DNA of 64,000 bases from the NCBI GenBank assembly GCA_964406135.1, contig CAYOQO010000002.1, positions 32,628 to 96,627 on the forward strand, given 5' to 3'. Within the stretch, counting starts at the first letter, position 1. Each line of letters opens with the position of its first letter. The stretch is from JACPFN01 sp964406135 (GTDB lineage Bacteria; Babelota; Babeliae; Babelales; Chromulinivoraceae). Positions 8,575 to 16,985 of the stretch are shown here, piece after piece. The translations under genes and the position numbers were made by a program. Under the pieces are notes generated by a model. It worked only from the letters and a program-made list of their open reading frames with translations, was not told where the DNA came from and did no database searches.

Positions 8575-8643
8575 AAACAATATAGTTCGAAATAAAAACT
8601 TGAAAAAATTATTAGGTTACTTTCACAGAAAGGCTTACTTTTT

Positions 8644-9153
8644 ATGGCACAAGCTCCATCAACAAAAAAAACAGCAAAATCGCCAGTAAAATCTGCAGCA
8701 AAAACAGTTGCTGCGCCGGTTGCACCAAAAGCAGCTGCACCGAAAAAAACAAAAAAAATCGCAAATAAACCTTTTGCACAAGGTACTGGTCGTCGTAAAG
8801 CCGCTGTTGCTCGAGTTTTGTTGCGAAAAGGTAATGGCCAAATCGTGATTAATGGTCGTCCGGCTGATCAATATTTTACGGTTGATACAGCACTTGCAGC
8901 AAGCCAAGCATCATTTAACATGTTTCCAATGACTTCAGGTATGATGGCAGATGTGAAAATTGACGGTGGTGGATATGCAGCACAAGCAGTAGCAACACAA
9001 CTTGCGATTGCACGGGCACTTCTAGCATTTGATGAAAAACTAAAACCAGAACTTCGCAAAAACGGTTTCTTGACAGTTGATTCTCGCGTGAAAGAACGTA
9101 AAAAATACGGTCAAAAAGCAGCGCGTGCGAAATTTCAGTTTACAAAAAGATAA
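8644..9153 (+). CDS. rpsI: 30S ribosomal protein uS9
   Basis: The core from about residue 45 is the uS9 family: GTGRRKAAVARV, then AIARALLAFD, ending KKYGQKAARAKFQFTKR. The basic C-terminal tail reaches the decoding centre in known ribosomes. The first 45 residues are an Ala/Lys/Pro-rich extension absent from E. coli S9, giving 169 residues instead of about 130. The usual partner rplM (uL13) is not next to it. It has its own strong promoter and a terminator. Confidence 0.95.
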   Translation: MAQAPSTKKTAKSPVKSAAKTVAAPVAPKAAAPKKTKKIANKPFAQGTGRRKAAVARVLLRKGNGQIVINGRPADQYFTVDTALAASQASFNMFPMTSGMMADVKIDGGGYAAQAVATQLAIARALLAFDEKLKPELRKNGFLTVDSRVKERKKYGQKAARAKFQFTKR

Positions 9154-9179
9154 AGAATTTTTTACAGAATTCAAAAAAA

Positions 9180-9210
9180 TGGGCACTTTCAAAAGTGCCT
9201 ATTTTTTTTA
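9180..9210 (+). terminator. Terminator of rpsI
   Basis: GGCACTT and AAGTGCC arms are followed by a run of T. Confidence 0.85.
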
Positions 9211-9246
9211 CTTTTTTGTTGAAAAGTACAAATTTTCAGTCAATTT

Positions 9247-9348
9247 TTAAACCGGTGGTTGAATCGTTGAGGTTAACGTGAAAAAAAACATAAAAATGCA
9301 TGCAGTGATAAATGAAAGATATAAACGATTTTTAATTTTTCGAGTCAC
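9247..9348 (-). CDS. Possible small membrane peptide
   Basis: A GTG-started frame of 33 codons encodes a basic N-terminus (VTRKIKNRLYL) and one hydrophobic segment (FITACIFMFFFTL), ending IQPPV. An AAAAGG lies 11 bases upstream. It is the only coding candidate in the 9154-9479 gap, which otherwise shows nothing. Short hydrophobic frames are common by chance in AT-rich DNA, so this is tentative. Confidence 0.25.
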   Translation of the reverse strand: MTRKIKNRLYLSFITACIFMFFFTLTSTIQPPV

Positions 9349-9479
9349 GATAATTTAAACCTTTTGTGGTTGGTTTTTTTAAATTTACGGGATTAAGGTA
9401 GGGTATCGATATTTAAAATCCTTGTCAATGTTTTGCAGAGCCTGTAGCTTGAGAAAAATTGATAAAAAAAGGAGAAATT

Positions 9480-9767
9480 ATGACATTTTTTGTTCGACGT
9501 TGTTTGAAATTATTTTTAATTTCTGAGCTTGTGATATTTTTTTTGATATATTGTTTTGGACCAAAAAGTTTAAAATCGCTGCATGACATTGAACAAATGA
9601 AAATACAGACCGTGCAAGATATTGCAACACTCAAACAAGAAATTAAAATGTTGAAAATTGCAATTGATCACAATCAAACGGAGTTTGCTAAAGAAAAAAT
9701 TGCGCGACAACGACTTTTAATGAAAAAAAATAATGAAACAGTCTATTTTAAAACTACGGTACGGTGA
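9480..9767 (+). CDS. FtsB/DivIC-like septum protein
   Basis: This 95-residue protein has a short cytoplasmic N-terminus, one transmembrane helix (LFLISELVIFFLIYCF) and a coiled coil (IEQMKIQTVQDIATLKQEIK). A C-terminal FAKEKIARQRLLMKKNNETV segment resembles the EKIARE-LGM-GE motif of FtsB/DivIC. Such proteins link FtsL and FtsQ in the divisome. The ATG at 9480 follows AGGAGA; an earlier ATG at 9459 has no such site. It is three bases from the next gene. Similarity is by layout and a short motif. Confidence 0.6.
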   Translation: MTFFVRRCLKLFLISELVIFFLIYCFGPKSLKSLHDIEQMKIQTVQDIATLKQEIKMLKIAIDHNQTEFAKEKIARQRLLMKKNNETVYFKTTVR

Positions 9768-9770
9768 TAG

Positions 9771-11183
9771 ATGTTTTTAAAAATAATTTTGATGATTGCA
9801 TGTTATGCATCAGATATTCAAGCTAAAATTGTAACTGATTTTGGCGATTTATATCCTGCAAATGTTTATAAAGTTCTGTATCCAAAAACCACACAAGATG
9901 TACAAGAAGCTGTAGCATATGCCTTAGAGCATAATTTAAAAATATCGATTGCAGGAGTTCGTCATTCTCAGGGCGGTCAAACCAATGCTGCTGGATCTTT
10001 AAATCTTGATATGACACAGATGAATGACTTGATTGATTTAAATGTTAAAGAAAAAACAGTACGTGTGCAAGCAGGAATGAGCTGGGAACAGTTGCAAGAT
10101 TTATTGCATCCGCATGATTTGTCAGTAAAAATCATGCAAGCTTCAAATATTTTTTCTATTGGTGGATCACTTTCTGTGAATGTGCATGGTCGAGATCCTT
10201 CATATGGTGCCATGATAGAATCCATTATTTCATGTACGTTGGTTGATTGTTTTGGTCAGGTGCATGAGCTTGATCGACAGCATGAATCAAAACTTTTTGA
10301 TTTGGTGGTGGGTGGTTATGGATTATTTGGCGTGGTAACTGAAGTTGAACTGTCGGTAACTGATAATTGTGTGTGTCGAAAACATAAAAAAACAATGCCT
10401 TATGAGCAATATCCAGATTATGTGCGCAAGGTTGTTTTAAAAAATTCTCAAGTTCAATTGCACTATGCACGATTAGTTAATATTCCTGGCAAAAATTATT
10501 TGAAAAAAATCGTCAGTGTTACCTATGAAAAAACTCGTGCAGGAATTCCTGAAACCGAATTGTTGCCAGAAAAAAATATTGAAAAAAATAAAAAATTATT
10601 TGAAATGGCGCGACAATTTTGGGGCAAGGTTTTTAATAAAATTCGTTGGTTTTTTGAAGAATATATGGATGTTCCATGGGAAAAAGTTCATACCGTCACG
10701 CGCAATCATGCAATGAGACCTTACGTAAAATGTTTGTACAGTGATACTGGTGAATTTGTGGATTTATTGCAAGAATATTTTATTCCTGCAGATTCGTTTG
10801 TCTATTTTGCTGACCAGTTACAAGTATTGTCTGAAAAATATGAAATTCGACTTTTGAATGTGACAGTTCGCTGGACACCAAAGGATTGTGAAAGCTTTTT
10901 ATCATACAGTACGCAAGATACAATAGCATTTGTTTTGTATTTTACCATCAAACCTGATGAAGTAGAAAAAGTTAAAAAATATAGTCAGTCTTTGATCGAT
11001 GCTTGTTTAAAATCTGGCGGTACATTTTATTTGCCGTATCAACGATTTGCAACAAAATGGCAATTGTTAGCATCATATCCAAAGTTGCCAGAGTTTGTTG
11101 AGCAGAAGAAAAAATATGATCCATCAAATTTGTTTATAAGTTCTTGGTATCAAGATTATATTTTGCCAGCTGTGTCTCATTGA
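9771..11183 (+). CDS. Exported FAD-linked oxidase (aldonolactone/alditol oxidase-like)
   Basis: A signal peptide (MFLKIILMIACYASDIQA) is followed by a VAO/PCMH-type FAD domain: VLYPKTTQDVQEAV, then GVRHSQGGQT, and SIGGSLSVNVHGRDPSYG with GGYGLFGVVTEVEL. In alditol oxidase the His of a similar RHS motif carries covalent FAD; His65 would be the counterpart here. The C-terminus ends YDPSNLFISSWYQDYI, as in sugar-lactone oxidases and DprE1-like enzymes. The substrate is unknown. It follows the FtsB-like gene by three bases and precedes sod, so peroxide or superoxide formed outside the cytoplasm may be the link (inference). Confidence 0.75.
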   Translation: MFLKIILMIACYASDIQAKIVTDFGDLYPANVYKVLYPKTTQDVQEAVAYALEHNLKISIAGVRHSQGGQTNAAGSLNLDMTQMNDLIDLNVKEKTVRVQAGMSWEQLQDLLHPHDLSVKIMQASNIFSIGGSLSVNVHGRDPSYGAMIESIISCTLVDCFGQVHELDRQHESKLFDLVVGGYGLFGVVTEVELSVTDNCVCRKHKKTMPYEQYPDYVRKVVLKNSQVQLHYARLVNIPGKNYLKKIVSVTYEKTRAGIPETELLPEKNIEKNKKLFEMARQFWGKVFNKIRWFFEEYMDVPWEKVHTVTRNHAMRPYVKCLYSDTGEFVDLLQEYFIPADSFVYFADQLQVLSEKYEIRLLNVTVRWTPKDCESFLSYSTQDTIAFVLYFTIKPDEVEKVKKYSQSLIDACLKSGGTFYLPYQRFATKWQLLASYPKLPEFVEQKKKYDPSNLFISSWYQDYILPAVSH

Positions 11184-11208
11184 ATTTAAAAATTTGAAAG
11201 GTTTTTGT

Positions 11209-11814
11209 ATGTTTACACTTCCCAAGCTGCCCTATGCTTATGACGCATTAATGCCTTACATTGATGCAAAAACTATGGAAATTCATTTGACCAAACATCA
11301 TCAAGCTTACATTGATAATTTAAACAAAGCGTTGCTGCCATATCCAGAGTTGCAAAATTATTCGCTTGATGATCTTTTGAAAAAATTAAAAACATTGCCA
11401 GAGTCCATTCAAACTGCTGTACAAAATAATGCTGGTGGTCATTTTAATCACAGTTTGTTTTGGGAAATGATGACGCCACAATTAAACATGGTGCAAGGTA
11501 GTTTGCATCAAGAAATTTTAAAAAAATATGGTTCGTTTGAAAAATTTCAAGAAGAGTTTGGCAATGCTGCAAAAAGTCGTTTTGGCAGTGGCTGGGCATG
11601 GTTGGTTTTAAATCAAAAAGGGGACTTGGAAATTTATTCAACCGCAAATCAAGATGCCGTTATCATGAAAAATGATGTACCATTATTAGGTCTTGATGTG
11701 TGGGAACATGCATATTATTTGCAGTATCAAAATCGCAGACCTGATTATATTTCTGCATGGTGGAGTGTGGTGAATTGGGAGTTTGTGCAAGAGCGGTATT
11801 CCAGCCTACGTTAA
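11209..11814 (+). CDS. Superoxide dismutase (Fe/Mn)
   Basis: It converts superoxide to oxygen and hydrogen peroxide. The four metal ligands are visible: His in HLTKHHQAY, His in NNAGGHFNHSLFW, and Asp and His in LDVWEHAYYLQY. GSGWAWL is also conserved. At 201 residues it is normal length. The ATG at 11209 behind AAAGG is preferred to a TTG at 11194. There is no signal peptide, so it is cytoplasmic. Fe or Mn cannot be decided with confidence. Confidence 0.95.
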   Translation: MFTLPKLPYAYDALMPYIDAKTMEIHLTKHHQAYIDNLNKALLPYPELQNYSLDDLLKKLKTLPESIQTAVQNNAGGHFNHSLFWEMMTPQLNMVQGSLHQEILKKYGSFEKFQEEFGNAAKSRFGSGWAWLVLNQKGDLEIYSTANQDAVIMKNDVPLLGLDVWEHAYYLQYQNRRPDYISAWWSVVNWEFVQERYSSLR

Positions 11815-11852
11815 AAATACGGCAGACAGGAAGAAAATTATTGGAAAATAAC

Positions 11853-13100
11853 ATGGCATTAACAAAATTTATTGCAGATTTTCACATTCACTCAAAATAT
11901 TCTCATGCAACTTCCAAATTTATGGATTTGCAGTCGCTGGCACTTTGGGGACAACTCAAAGGCATTGCGGTGATGGGTACGGGAGATTTTACTCATCCGT
12001 TATGGCAGGCAGAGCTTGCACATCAATTGCAAGAGGCAGAGCAAGGTTTGTTTGAACTCAAACCAGAATTTGCAAACAATGTTGATAGTAAAGTGTATGC
12101 AAGCTGCAAACATTGGCAGCGATTTTTACTTTCCAGTGAAATTAGTACTATTTTTAAACGCAATGGTAAATGTTATCGAACGCATTCAATTATTTTGGCA
12201 CCAGATTTTGCAACCGTTGAAAAAATTACACAAAAATTATCAAAAATTGGAAATATCGTACATGATGGACGACCGATTTTAGGGCTTGATGTGCTTGATC
12301 TTTTAAAAATTGTGTTCGACGCATCACCAGATTGCATGCTGATTCCTGCACACATTTGGACGCCGTGGTTTGGGCTTTTTGGTTCGAAATCAGGATTTAA
12401 TTCTTTGCATGAAGCTTTTGGTGACATGTTGCCACATATTTATGCAATTGAAAAAGGATTGTCTTCAAATTTTTTAATGAATGCGCAATTGTCACAATTG
12501 GATAATTTGGCAATTTTGTGTAACTCAGATGCGCACAGTGTGCAAAATTTAGGACGTGAAGCAAATTTAATGTATGCAGAGTTGTCTTATAACGGTATAA
12601 CCCAAGCATTAAAAACAAATGATCCAAAAAATATGGTTGCAGGAATTGAATTTTTTCCAGAACGTGGAAAATATTACGGCGATGGTCATCGTGCATGTAA
12701 TGTTTATTTGACACCCAAAGAAACAACCGATTGTGCAGGACTGTGCAAAATTTGTGGTAAACCTGTTACGGTTGGTGTACTTAGTCGTGTGCAGCAACTT
12801 GCAGATCGAACATCAATTCAAGCAGAAAAATTCATGCGTCATCGATATCGCGTAGTGCCATTGTTTGATATCCTTGAAATTACTATGAATTTACCAACAA
12901 CAAGTCAAAAATTAATTTTGATGTATCATAAAATTTTGCAAAATATTGGTAATGAATTTTTTGTACTTTTAAAAGCACCAATTGAGGACATTGCAAAAGT
13001 TTCAACTCCAGAAATTGCTCGAGCTATTGAACTTTTACGAACAGGAAACATTTTCGTGCATCCTGGGTATGATGGCGTGTATGGTCAGATACAATTTTAA
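11853..13100 (+). CDS. Endonuclease Q-like PHP nuclease
   Basis: The N-terminal PHP metal site (ADFHIHSKYSHATSK), GTGDFTHPLW and PAHIWTPWFGLFGSKSG match the endonuclease Q family. The CNVYLTPKETTDCAGLCKIC zinc finger and VGVLSRVQQLADR near residues 285-320 also match. EndoQ, known mainly from Thermococcales and some bacteria, nicks DNA 5' of uracil, hypoxanthine and abasic sites. Start: ATG 11853 gives the family N-terminus; the frame is open further upstream inside the sod 3' end. Length is 415. It follows sod closely and may share its transcript. Confidence 0.85.
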   Translation: MALTKFIADFHIHSKYSHATSKFMDLQSLALWGQLKGIAVMGTGDFTHPLWQAELAHQLQEAEQGLFELKPEFANNVDSKVYASCKHWQRFLLSSEISTIFKRNGKCYRTHSIILAPDFATVEKITQKLSKIGNIVHDGRPILGLDVLDLLKIVFDASPDCMLIPAHIWTPWFGLFGSKSGFNSLHEAFGDMLPHIYAIEKGLSSNFLMNAQLSQLDNLAILCNSDAHSVQNLGREANLMYAELSYNGITQALKTNDPKNMVAGIEFFPERGKYYGDGHRACNVYLTPKETTDCAGLCKICGKPVTVGVLSRVQQLADRTSIQAEKFMRHRYRVVPLFDILEITMNLPTTSQKLILMYHKILQNIGNEFFVLLKAPIEDIAKVSTPEIARAIELLRTGNIFVHPGYDGVYGQIQF

Positions 13101-13157
13101 AAAATTCTTTGTTCTATTTGTAAAAATTATTCAGAGGGTTGCGGATTGTTTTTGTGA

Positions 13158-13679
13158 TTAGTGTTGCATGTTTGCCAAGTTATAATTATCTCTGTTTGCA
13201 ATGAGTGCGTCCCATGGCAATATGAGATACTCTTCGAAACTTATGTTAGGACGATTTTGTTCACTTAGTTTGTTATTGTAATGCTTCCACAGACTTATAT
13301 TTAATTCTCTATGTTCTGGTGATGATAAAAAATGCTTAGATTTTTTATCATCAATTAAGGCTTCTCTTTCTTTATTTTGAAATTTTTGATTTTGATTCAT
13401 TAATCGTTGAATTTCAATTCTTGATTGTTGAACTTCAGCTTTTAATTGCTCATTTTGATTTTCTAATTGTTGATATCTTAATTGCAATTGTTGATATCCT
13501 AACTGTAATTGTTGATAAGATAACATTAATTGTTGAGGAGAATAAGGAGCCGGATTTGGCGCAAAAGACTGATTTGCATAATAGACAGGATTTCCAGAAT
13601 AAGTAGGGTAACCTGGATTATAAGAACCACGTACAAAAGGAGCTACAAAAAGTATTAAAAAAGCTAATTGTTTTTTCAT
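13158..13679 (-). CDS. Exported Gln-rich coiled-coil protein
   Basis: A signal peptide (MKKQLAFLILFVAPFVRG) is followed by a Pro/Tyr/Asn-rich segment. Then come repeats of a YQQLQL heptad (SYQQLQLGYQQLQLRYQQLE) running into a coiled coil up to about residue 110. The ATG at 13679 behind AAGGA gives a proper signal peptide; an upstream ATG-containing extension at 13718 overlaps the next gene. 173 residues. Near-perfect 21-base repeats encode the heptads, so copy number may vary. Function unknown. Confidence 0.6.
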   Translation of the reverse strand: MKKQLAFLILFVAPFVRGSYNPGYPTYSGNPVYYANQSFAPNPAPYSPQQLMLSYQQLQLGYQQLQLRYQQLENQNEQLKAEVQQSRIEIQRLMNQNQKFQNKEREALIDDKKSKHFLSSPEHRELNISLWKHYNNKLSEQNRPNISFEEYLILPWDALIANRDNYNLANMQH

Positions 13680-13707
13680 TGATTTATTCCTTAACATAAT
13701 TTTTATT

Positions 13708-14199
13708 TTATTTTGCAATGCTTACTGAAATGGTAAATGGATTTTTGGTAATCAATTTAATTTCAGTATAAGCACCATCATTTATTTGATATTTTACATT
13801 CGTATGGATGTACGATACGTTTGTTGGAATTGTTGTATGATTTTTATTCATAATATTGGTAAATGTTTTGGTTGCAACTGTTTTTCCAGCATTAGTTTTT
13901 GCAGTAAAAATTACTTTATAAGTATTTTTTGTTGTTGTCAGTTCTGTGGTAATATTTACCGGTGTTGTTTTTAAACTTGTCTGAATTTTTTTAATGACGC
14001 TTTTAGGAATTAAAAGTTCAGCATACTGATTGGTAAATGTTGGATTGATCAAAATATTAGTTAATTTTTCATGTGCGGGAATTTCAATTTGTGTCGAAAT
14101 AAATGCTTCTGCTGGATTAGTCCCATAATCTAAAGCATGAGCTTGTGAAACCTGCAACATGCCCAGCGAAAGTAATGTTACATAAATATATTTTTTCAT
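13708..14199 (-). CDS. Exported beta-rich protein of unknown function
   Basis: A signal peptide (MKKYIYVTLLSLGMLQVSQA) leads a 163-residue protein rich in Thr, Ile and Asn with alternating hydrophobic residues, suggesting a beta sandwich. Cysteines are absent from the mature part. AGGGGG precedes the ATG at 14199. It lies upstream of, and close to, the coiled-coil gene at 13158 on the same strand, and is divergent from lysS. I recognise no family. Confidence 0.6.
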   Translation of the reverse strand: MKKYIYVTLLSLGMLQVSQAHALDYGTNPAEAFISTQIEIPAHEKLTNILINPTFTNQYAELLIPKSVIKKIQTSLKTTPVNITTELTTTKNTYKVIFTAKTNAGKTVATKTFTNIMNKNHTTIPTNVSYIHTNVKYQINDGAYTEIKLITKNPFTISVSIAK

Positions 14200-14315
14200 A
14201 CAGGACCCCCTTGTTATAATCTGTAATTTTCTATGTTCAATATAGCAAATTATGTTTATACAAAGCAATAATTTGGCTGTTTTGGTTAAAATTCGTCAAA
14301 CTTTAAAAGTTGGGG

Positions 14316-14321
14316 TATGCT
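14316..14321 (+). promoter_or_regulatory. Possible extended -10 of lysS
   Basis: GGGGTATGCT contains a TATGCT -10 hexamer. A weak TCGTCA lies 17 bases upstream at 14293-14298. The predicted start is about 20 bases before the lysS ATG. Confidence 0.4.
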
Positions 14322-14345
14322 GTATTCATATCAAATTTACTTAAG

Positions 14346-16015
14346 ATGGACGTTGAAACTATGGAACCAAAGCACAAATCAGATCAATTGCAGGATTTTT
14401 TAGGTCATATATCTCAAGAGCATGAAATTCGAACAGAAAAAGTTAAAAAACTAGCAGAGCAGGGTATTGAATCATGGCCTGCAGCTAAAACTCCTAATGC
14501 AACCGCACAACAACTTTTAAGCAATTTTTCAGAAAATGATACGCAGGTTTATGACTTGGTGGGTCGTGTTATGACGAAGCGTTTGCATGGTAAGGCAGCA
14601 TTTCTTCATATTCAAGATATTTCTGGAAAAATTCAAATTTATGTAAAAGAAGATGTTGTTGGCGCAGAGCTTTTTAAACTTCTTGAGCATAGCATTGATT
14701 TGGGTGATATTTTATGGGTTTCTGGAACATTGTTTAAAACGCAACGTGGTGAAATTTCACTTCGTGTTCAAAAATTTTCATTGCAAAGTAAATGTTTGCA
14801 TCCACTTCCTGAAAAATTTCATGGACTTTCTGATGTTGAGGTTCGATATCGTCAACGATATCTTGATCTTATTTGTAATGATTCTAGTAAACAACTTTTG
14901 ATAAAACGATCACTTATTGTGCAAACAATTCGTGAATTTTTAACGATGCAAAATTATTTAGAAGTTGAAACTCCTATGCTTCATCCAATTCCTGGTGGAG
15001 CTGCTGCAAAACCATTTATGACCCATCACAATGCGCTCGGCCAAGATTTTTATTTGCGTATTGCACCTGAGCTTTATTTGAAAAGACTGGTGGTTGGTGG
15101 GCTTGATCGTGTGTTTGAAATTAATCGAAATTTCCGTAATGAAGGAATTTCAACAAAGCATAATCCTGAATTTACAATGCTTGAATGTTATACTGCGCAT
15201 TATGATGTCGCATATGCTATGAATTTGATTGAAGATATTTTTAAAGCAGTTGCTGCAAAAATTGGAGTAACTGGATCTGTTCAATTTGGTGAACATCTTA
15301 TTGATTTTTCAAAAAAATTTGAACGAATTTCATTGTATGATGCGGTTAAAAAATATCACAAATTAACAGATGCTGATTTACATGATGCAAAAATAACAGA
15401 GTTGCTCAAAACGAATAAAGTTGCATTGCCAAAATCCAACATGAGCTTGGCAGAAAAAATTTATCTACTTTTTGCAGAAACTGTTGAAAAAGAATTAATT
15501 CAACCAACATTTGTTACAGGATTTCCTGTGGAAGTTTCTCCTTTGGCAAAACGTGATCCGAAAAATTCTGATTTGGCTGCTCGTGCAGAACTTTTCATGG
15601 CAGGATTGGAACTTGCAAATTTGTTTGATGAGTTGAATGATCCGTTTGATCAAGCTGCACGATTTGCGCAACAAGTTGAATCACGTGAATCTGGTGACAC
15701 CGAAGCTCATTTGTTTGATGCAGATTATATTTTGTCACTTGAGCATGCGCTGCCTCCAACAGTTGGATTTGGAATTGGCATTGATCGAATGGTGATGCTT
15801 ATGACGGGAACAACTTCTATTAAAGATGTAATATTGTTTCCGACATTGAAAAAACGNNNNNNNNNNNNNNNNNNNNNNNNNNNNNNNNNNNNNNNNNNNN
15901 NNNNNNNNNNNNNNNNNNNNNNNNNNNNNNNNNNNNNNNNNNNNNNNNNNNNNNNNTGACGGGAACAACTTCTATTAAAGATGTAATATTGTTTCCGACA
16001 TTGAAAAAACGGTAA
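14346..16015 (+). CDS. lysS: Lysyl-tRNA synthetase, class II, interrupted by an artefactual gap
   Basis: LysRS charges tRNA-Lys. The sequence shows the OB-fold anticodon domain (VYDLVGRVMTKRLHGKAAF) and class II motif 1 (IREFLTMQNYLEVETPMLHP). Motif 2 is FEINRNFRNEGISTKHNPEFT and motif 3 is GFGIGIDRMVMLMTG. Before the gap the frame ends at LKK plus two bases. The 55 bases before the gap recur after it, and the joined sequence reads LKKR then TAA at 16013-16015. Removing 155 bases gives 504 residues, the standard LysS length. The start could also be ATG 14361. A hairpin spans the stop codon. Confidence 0.95.
15857..15956. other. Assembly gap of 100 N inside lysS, probably a false join
   Basis: Identical 55-base sequences flank it (15802-15856 and 15957-16011). 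Collapsing them restores the lysS C-terminus and stop codon. Confidence 0.9.
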
Positions 16016-16031
16016 ACGTTTTTCAATGTCG
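15996..16031. repeat. Inverted repeat spanning the lysS stop codon
   Basis: CGACATTGAAAAAACG and CGTTTTTCAATGTCG pair over 15 bases with one extra A. The TAA lies in the loop. No T tract follows directly. Confidence 0.7.
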
Positions 16032-16033
16032 AG

Positions 16034-16062
16034 TCCGCCATAGCTGTAAGCGACGGCTGGAC
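16034..16062. repeat. Interspersed hairpin repeat after lysS
   Basis: GTCCGCC and GGCTGGAC arms surround TAGCTGTAAGCG. The core CGCCATAGCTGTAAGCGACG (16036 onward) is close to the reverse complement of 63434-63454: two substitutions and one indel. Confidence 0.55.
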
Positions 16063-16110
16063 CAACTTTAAAGAAACGATAAACTTCAAAAATTTATAAA
16101 ATTGTTCATA

Positions 16111-16146
16111 AAAAACCCTGGTCTTTACACCAGGGTTTTTTTATTT
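16111..16146. terminator. Bidirectional terminator between lysS and 16164
   Basis: AAAACCCTGG and CCAGGGTTTT arms have A and T tracts on both sides, suiting the two convergent genes. Confidence 0.85.
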
Positions 16147-16163
16147 TTTAAAAAATCAGAAAA

Positions 16164-16814
16164 TTATTTTCCTACAGCGCAATTTTTACCAATTTCTGTA
16201 ATTGTTTTTACAGATCCTAGTAAATCTGGAGTTTTCTTTTCTTTTGGATAACGTTTTTCAAAGCTATGTTCAATAAAGTGAAGTACTAATTCAAAAATTT
16301 CGCTTACTTGATTTTTATCAAATGTTTTACCGTCAGCTTGATAAGCAGCAAGTTCATCAAATGCTGTTGTAAAATCTTCTGGCAAAAATTGACGGTGATG
16401 TGCCCAATTTTTCAAGAAATTAACTAAAATTTCTGTTTTAATTTTAGTTTCAAGTGAACAGTAGTAAACATATCCTGCAGCAACGCACAGCATACCAGAG
16501 GCAATTAAGGTTGGATTATCAGCAGCTGCAGAAGTTTGAGCAGTTGTAGAAATTTGAGTAGGTTGAGTTTTTGCAAATTTTGTGAGTAAAAGTACTGTTG
16601 CGGCAGCAGATCCAATACCAATCGACAGGTTCATTTGAGCTGCTTGAAGTATGTTGTTTGGTTGAAATACGAAATGATATTCTAAATATTTTGCAGCGCC
16701 ATCATGTTGTGTACTAAACACATCAGAAACAGCATCTTCTGATAGTTTTGCAAATGACAATGATGCTGTTACAAGCATACTTGTCATAAATAATTTTTTT
16801 GAAAGCGTATTCAT
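16164..16814 (-). CDS. Exported or membrane protein of unknown function
   Basis: This 216-residue protein starts with a signal peptide (MNTLSKKLFMTSMLVTASLS). It has two further hydrophobic segments (IGIGSAAATVLLLTKF and IASGMLCVAAGYVYYCSL) separated by a Thr/Gln/Ala linker, then a helical hydrophilic C-terminus (about residues 125-216). AAGGAAC precedes the ATG. It is convergent with lysS. No family recognised. Confidence 0.6.
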   Translation of the reverse strand: MNTLSKKLFMTSMLVTASLSFAKLSEDAVSDVFSTQHDGAAKYLEYHFVFQPNNILQAAQMNLSIGIGSAAATVLLLTKFAKTQPTQISTTAQTSAAADNPTLIASGMLCVAAGYVYYCSLETKIKTEILVNFLKNWAHHRQFLPEDFTTAFDELAAYQADGKTFDKNQVSEIFELVLHFIEHSFEKRYPKEKKTPDLLGSVKTITEIGKNCAVGK

Positions 16815-16985
16815 AAAAGTTCCTTATAAAGATTTTGTGTTGTTGATTGAGCCTCTATTTCAGATCATAACAAAGCATTTTTTTTTTGCTATGGAAATTT
16901 CGTTTTTGGAGTTTTCTTTATTTTTTAAATATTCTTGTGTAAGTTGTGGCCAAGGTAAAAATTTCTCATAAAAAAGGAGAAAATT

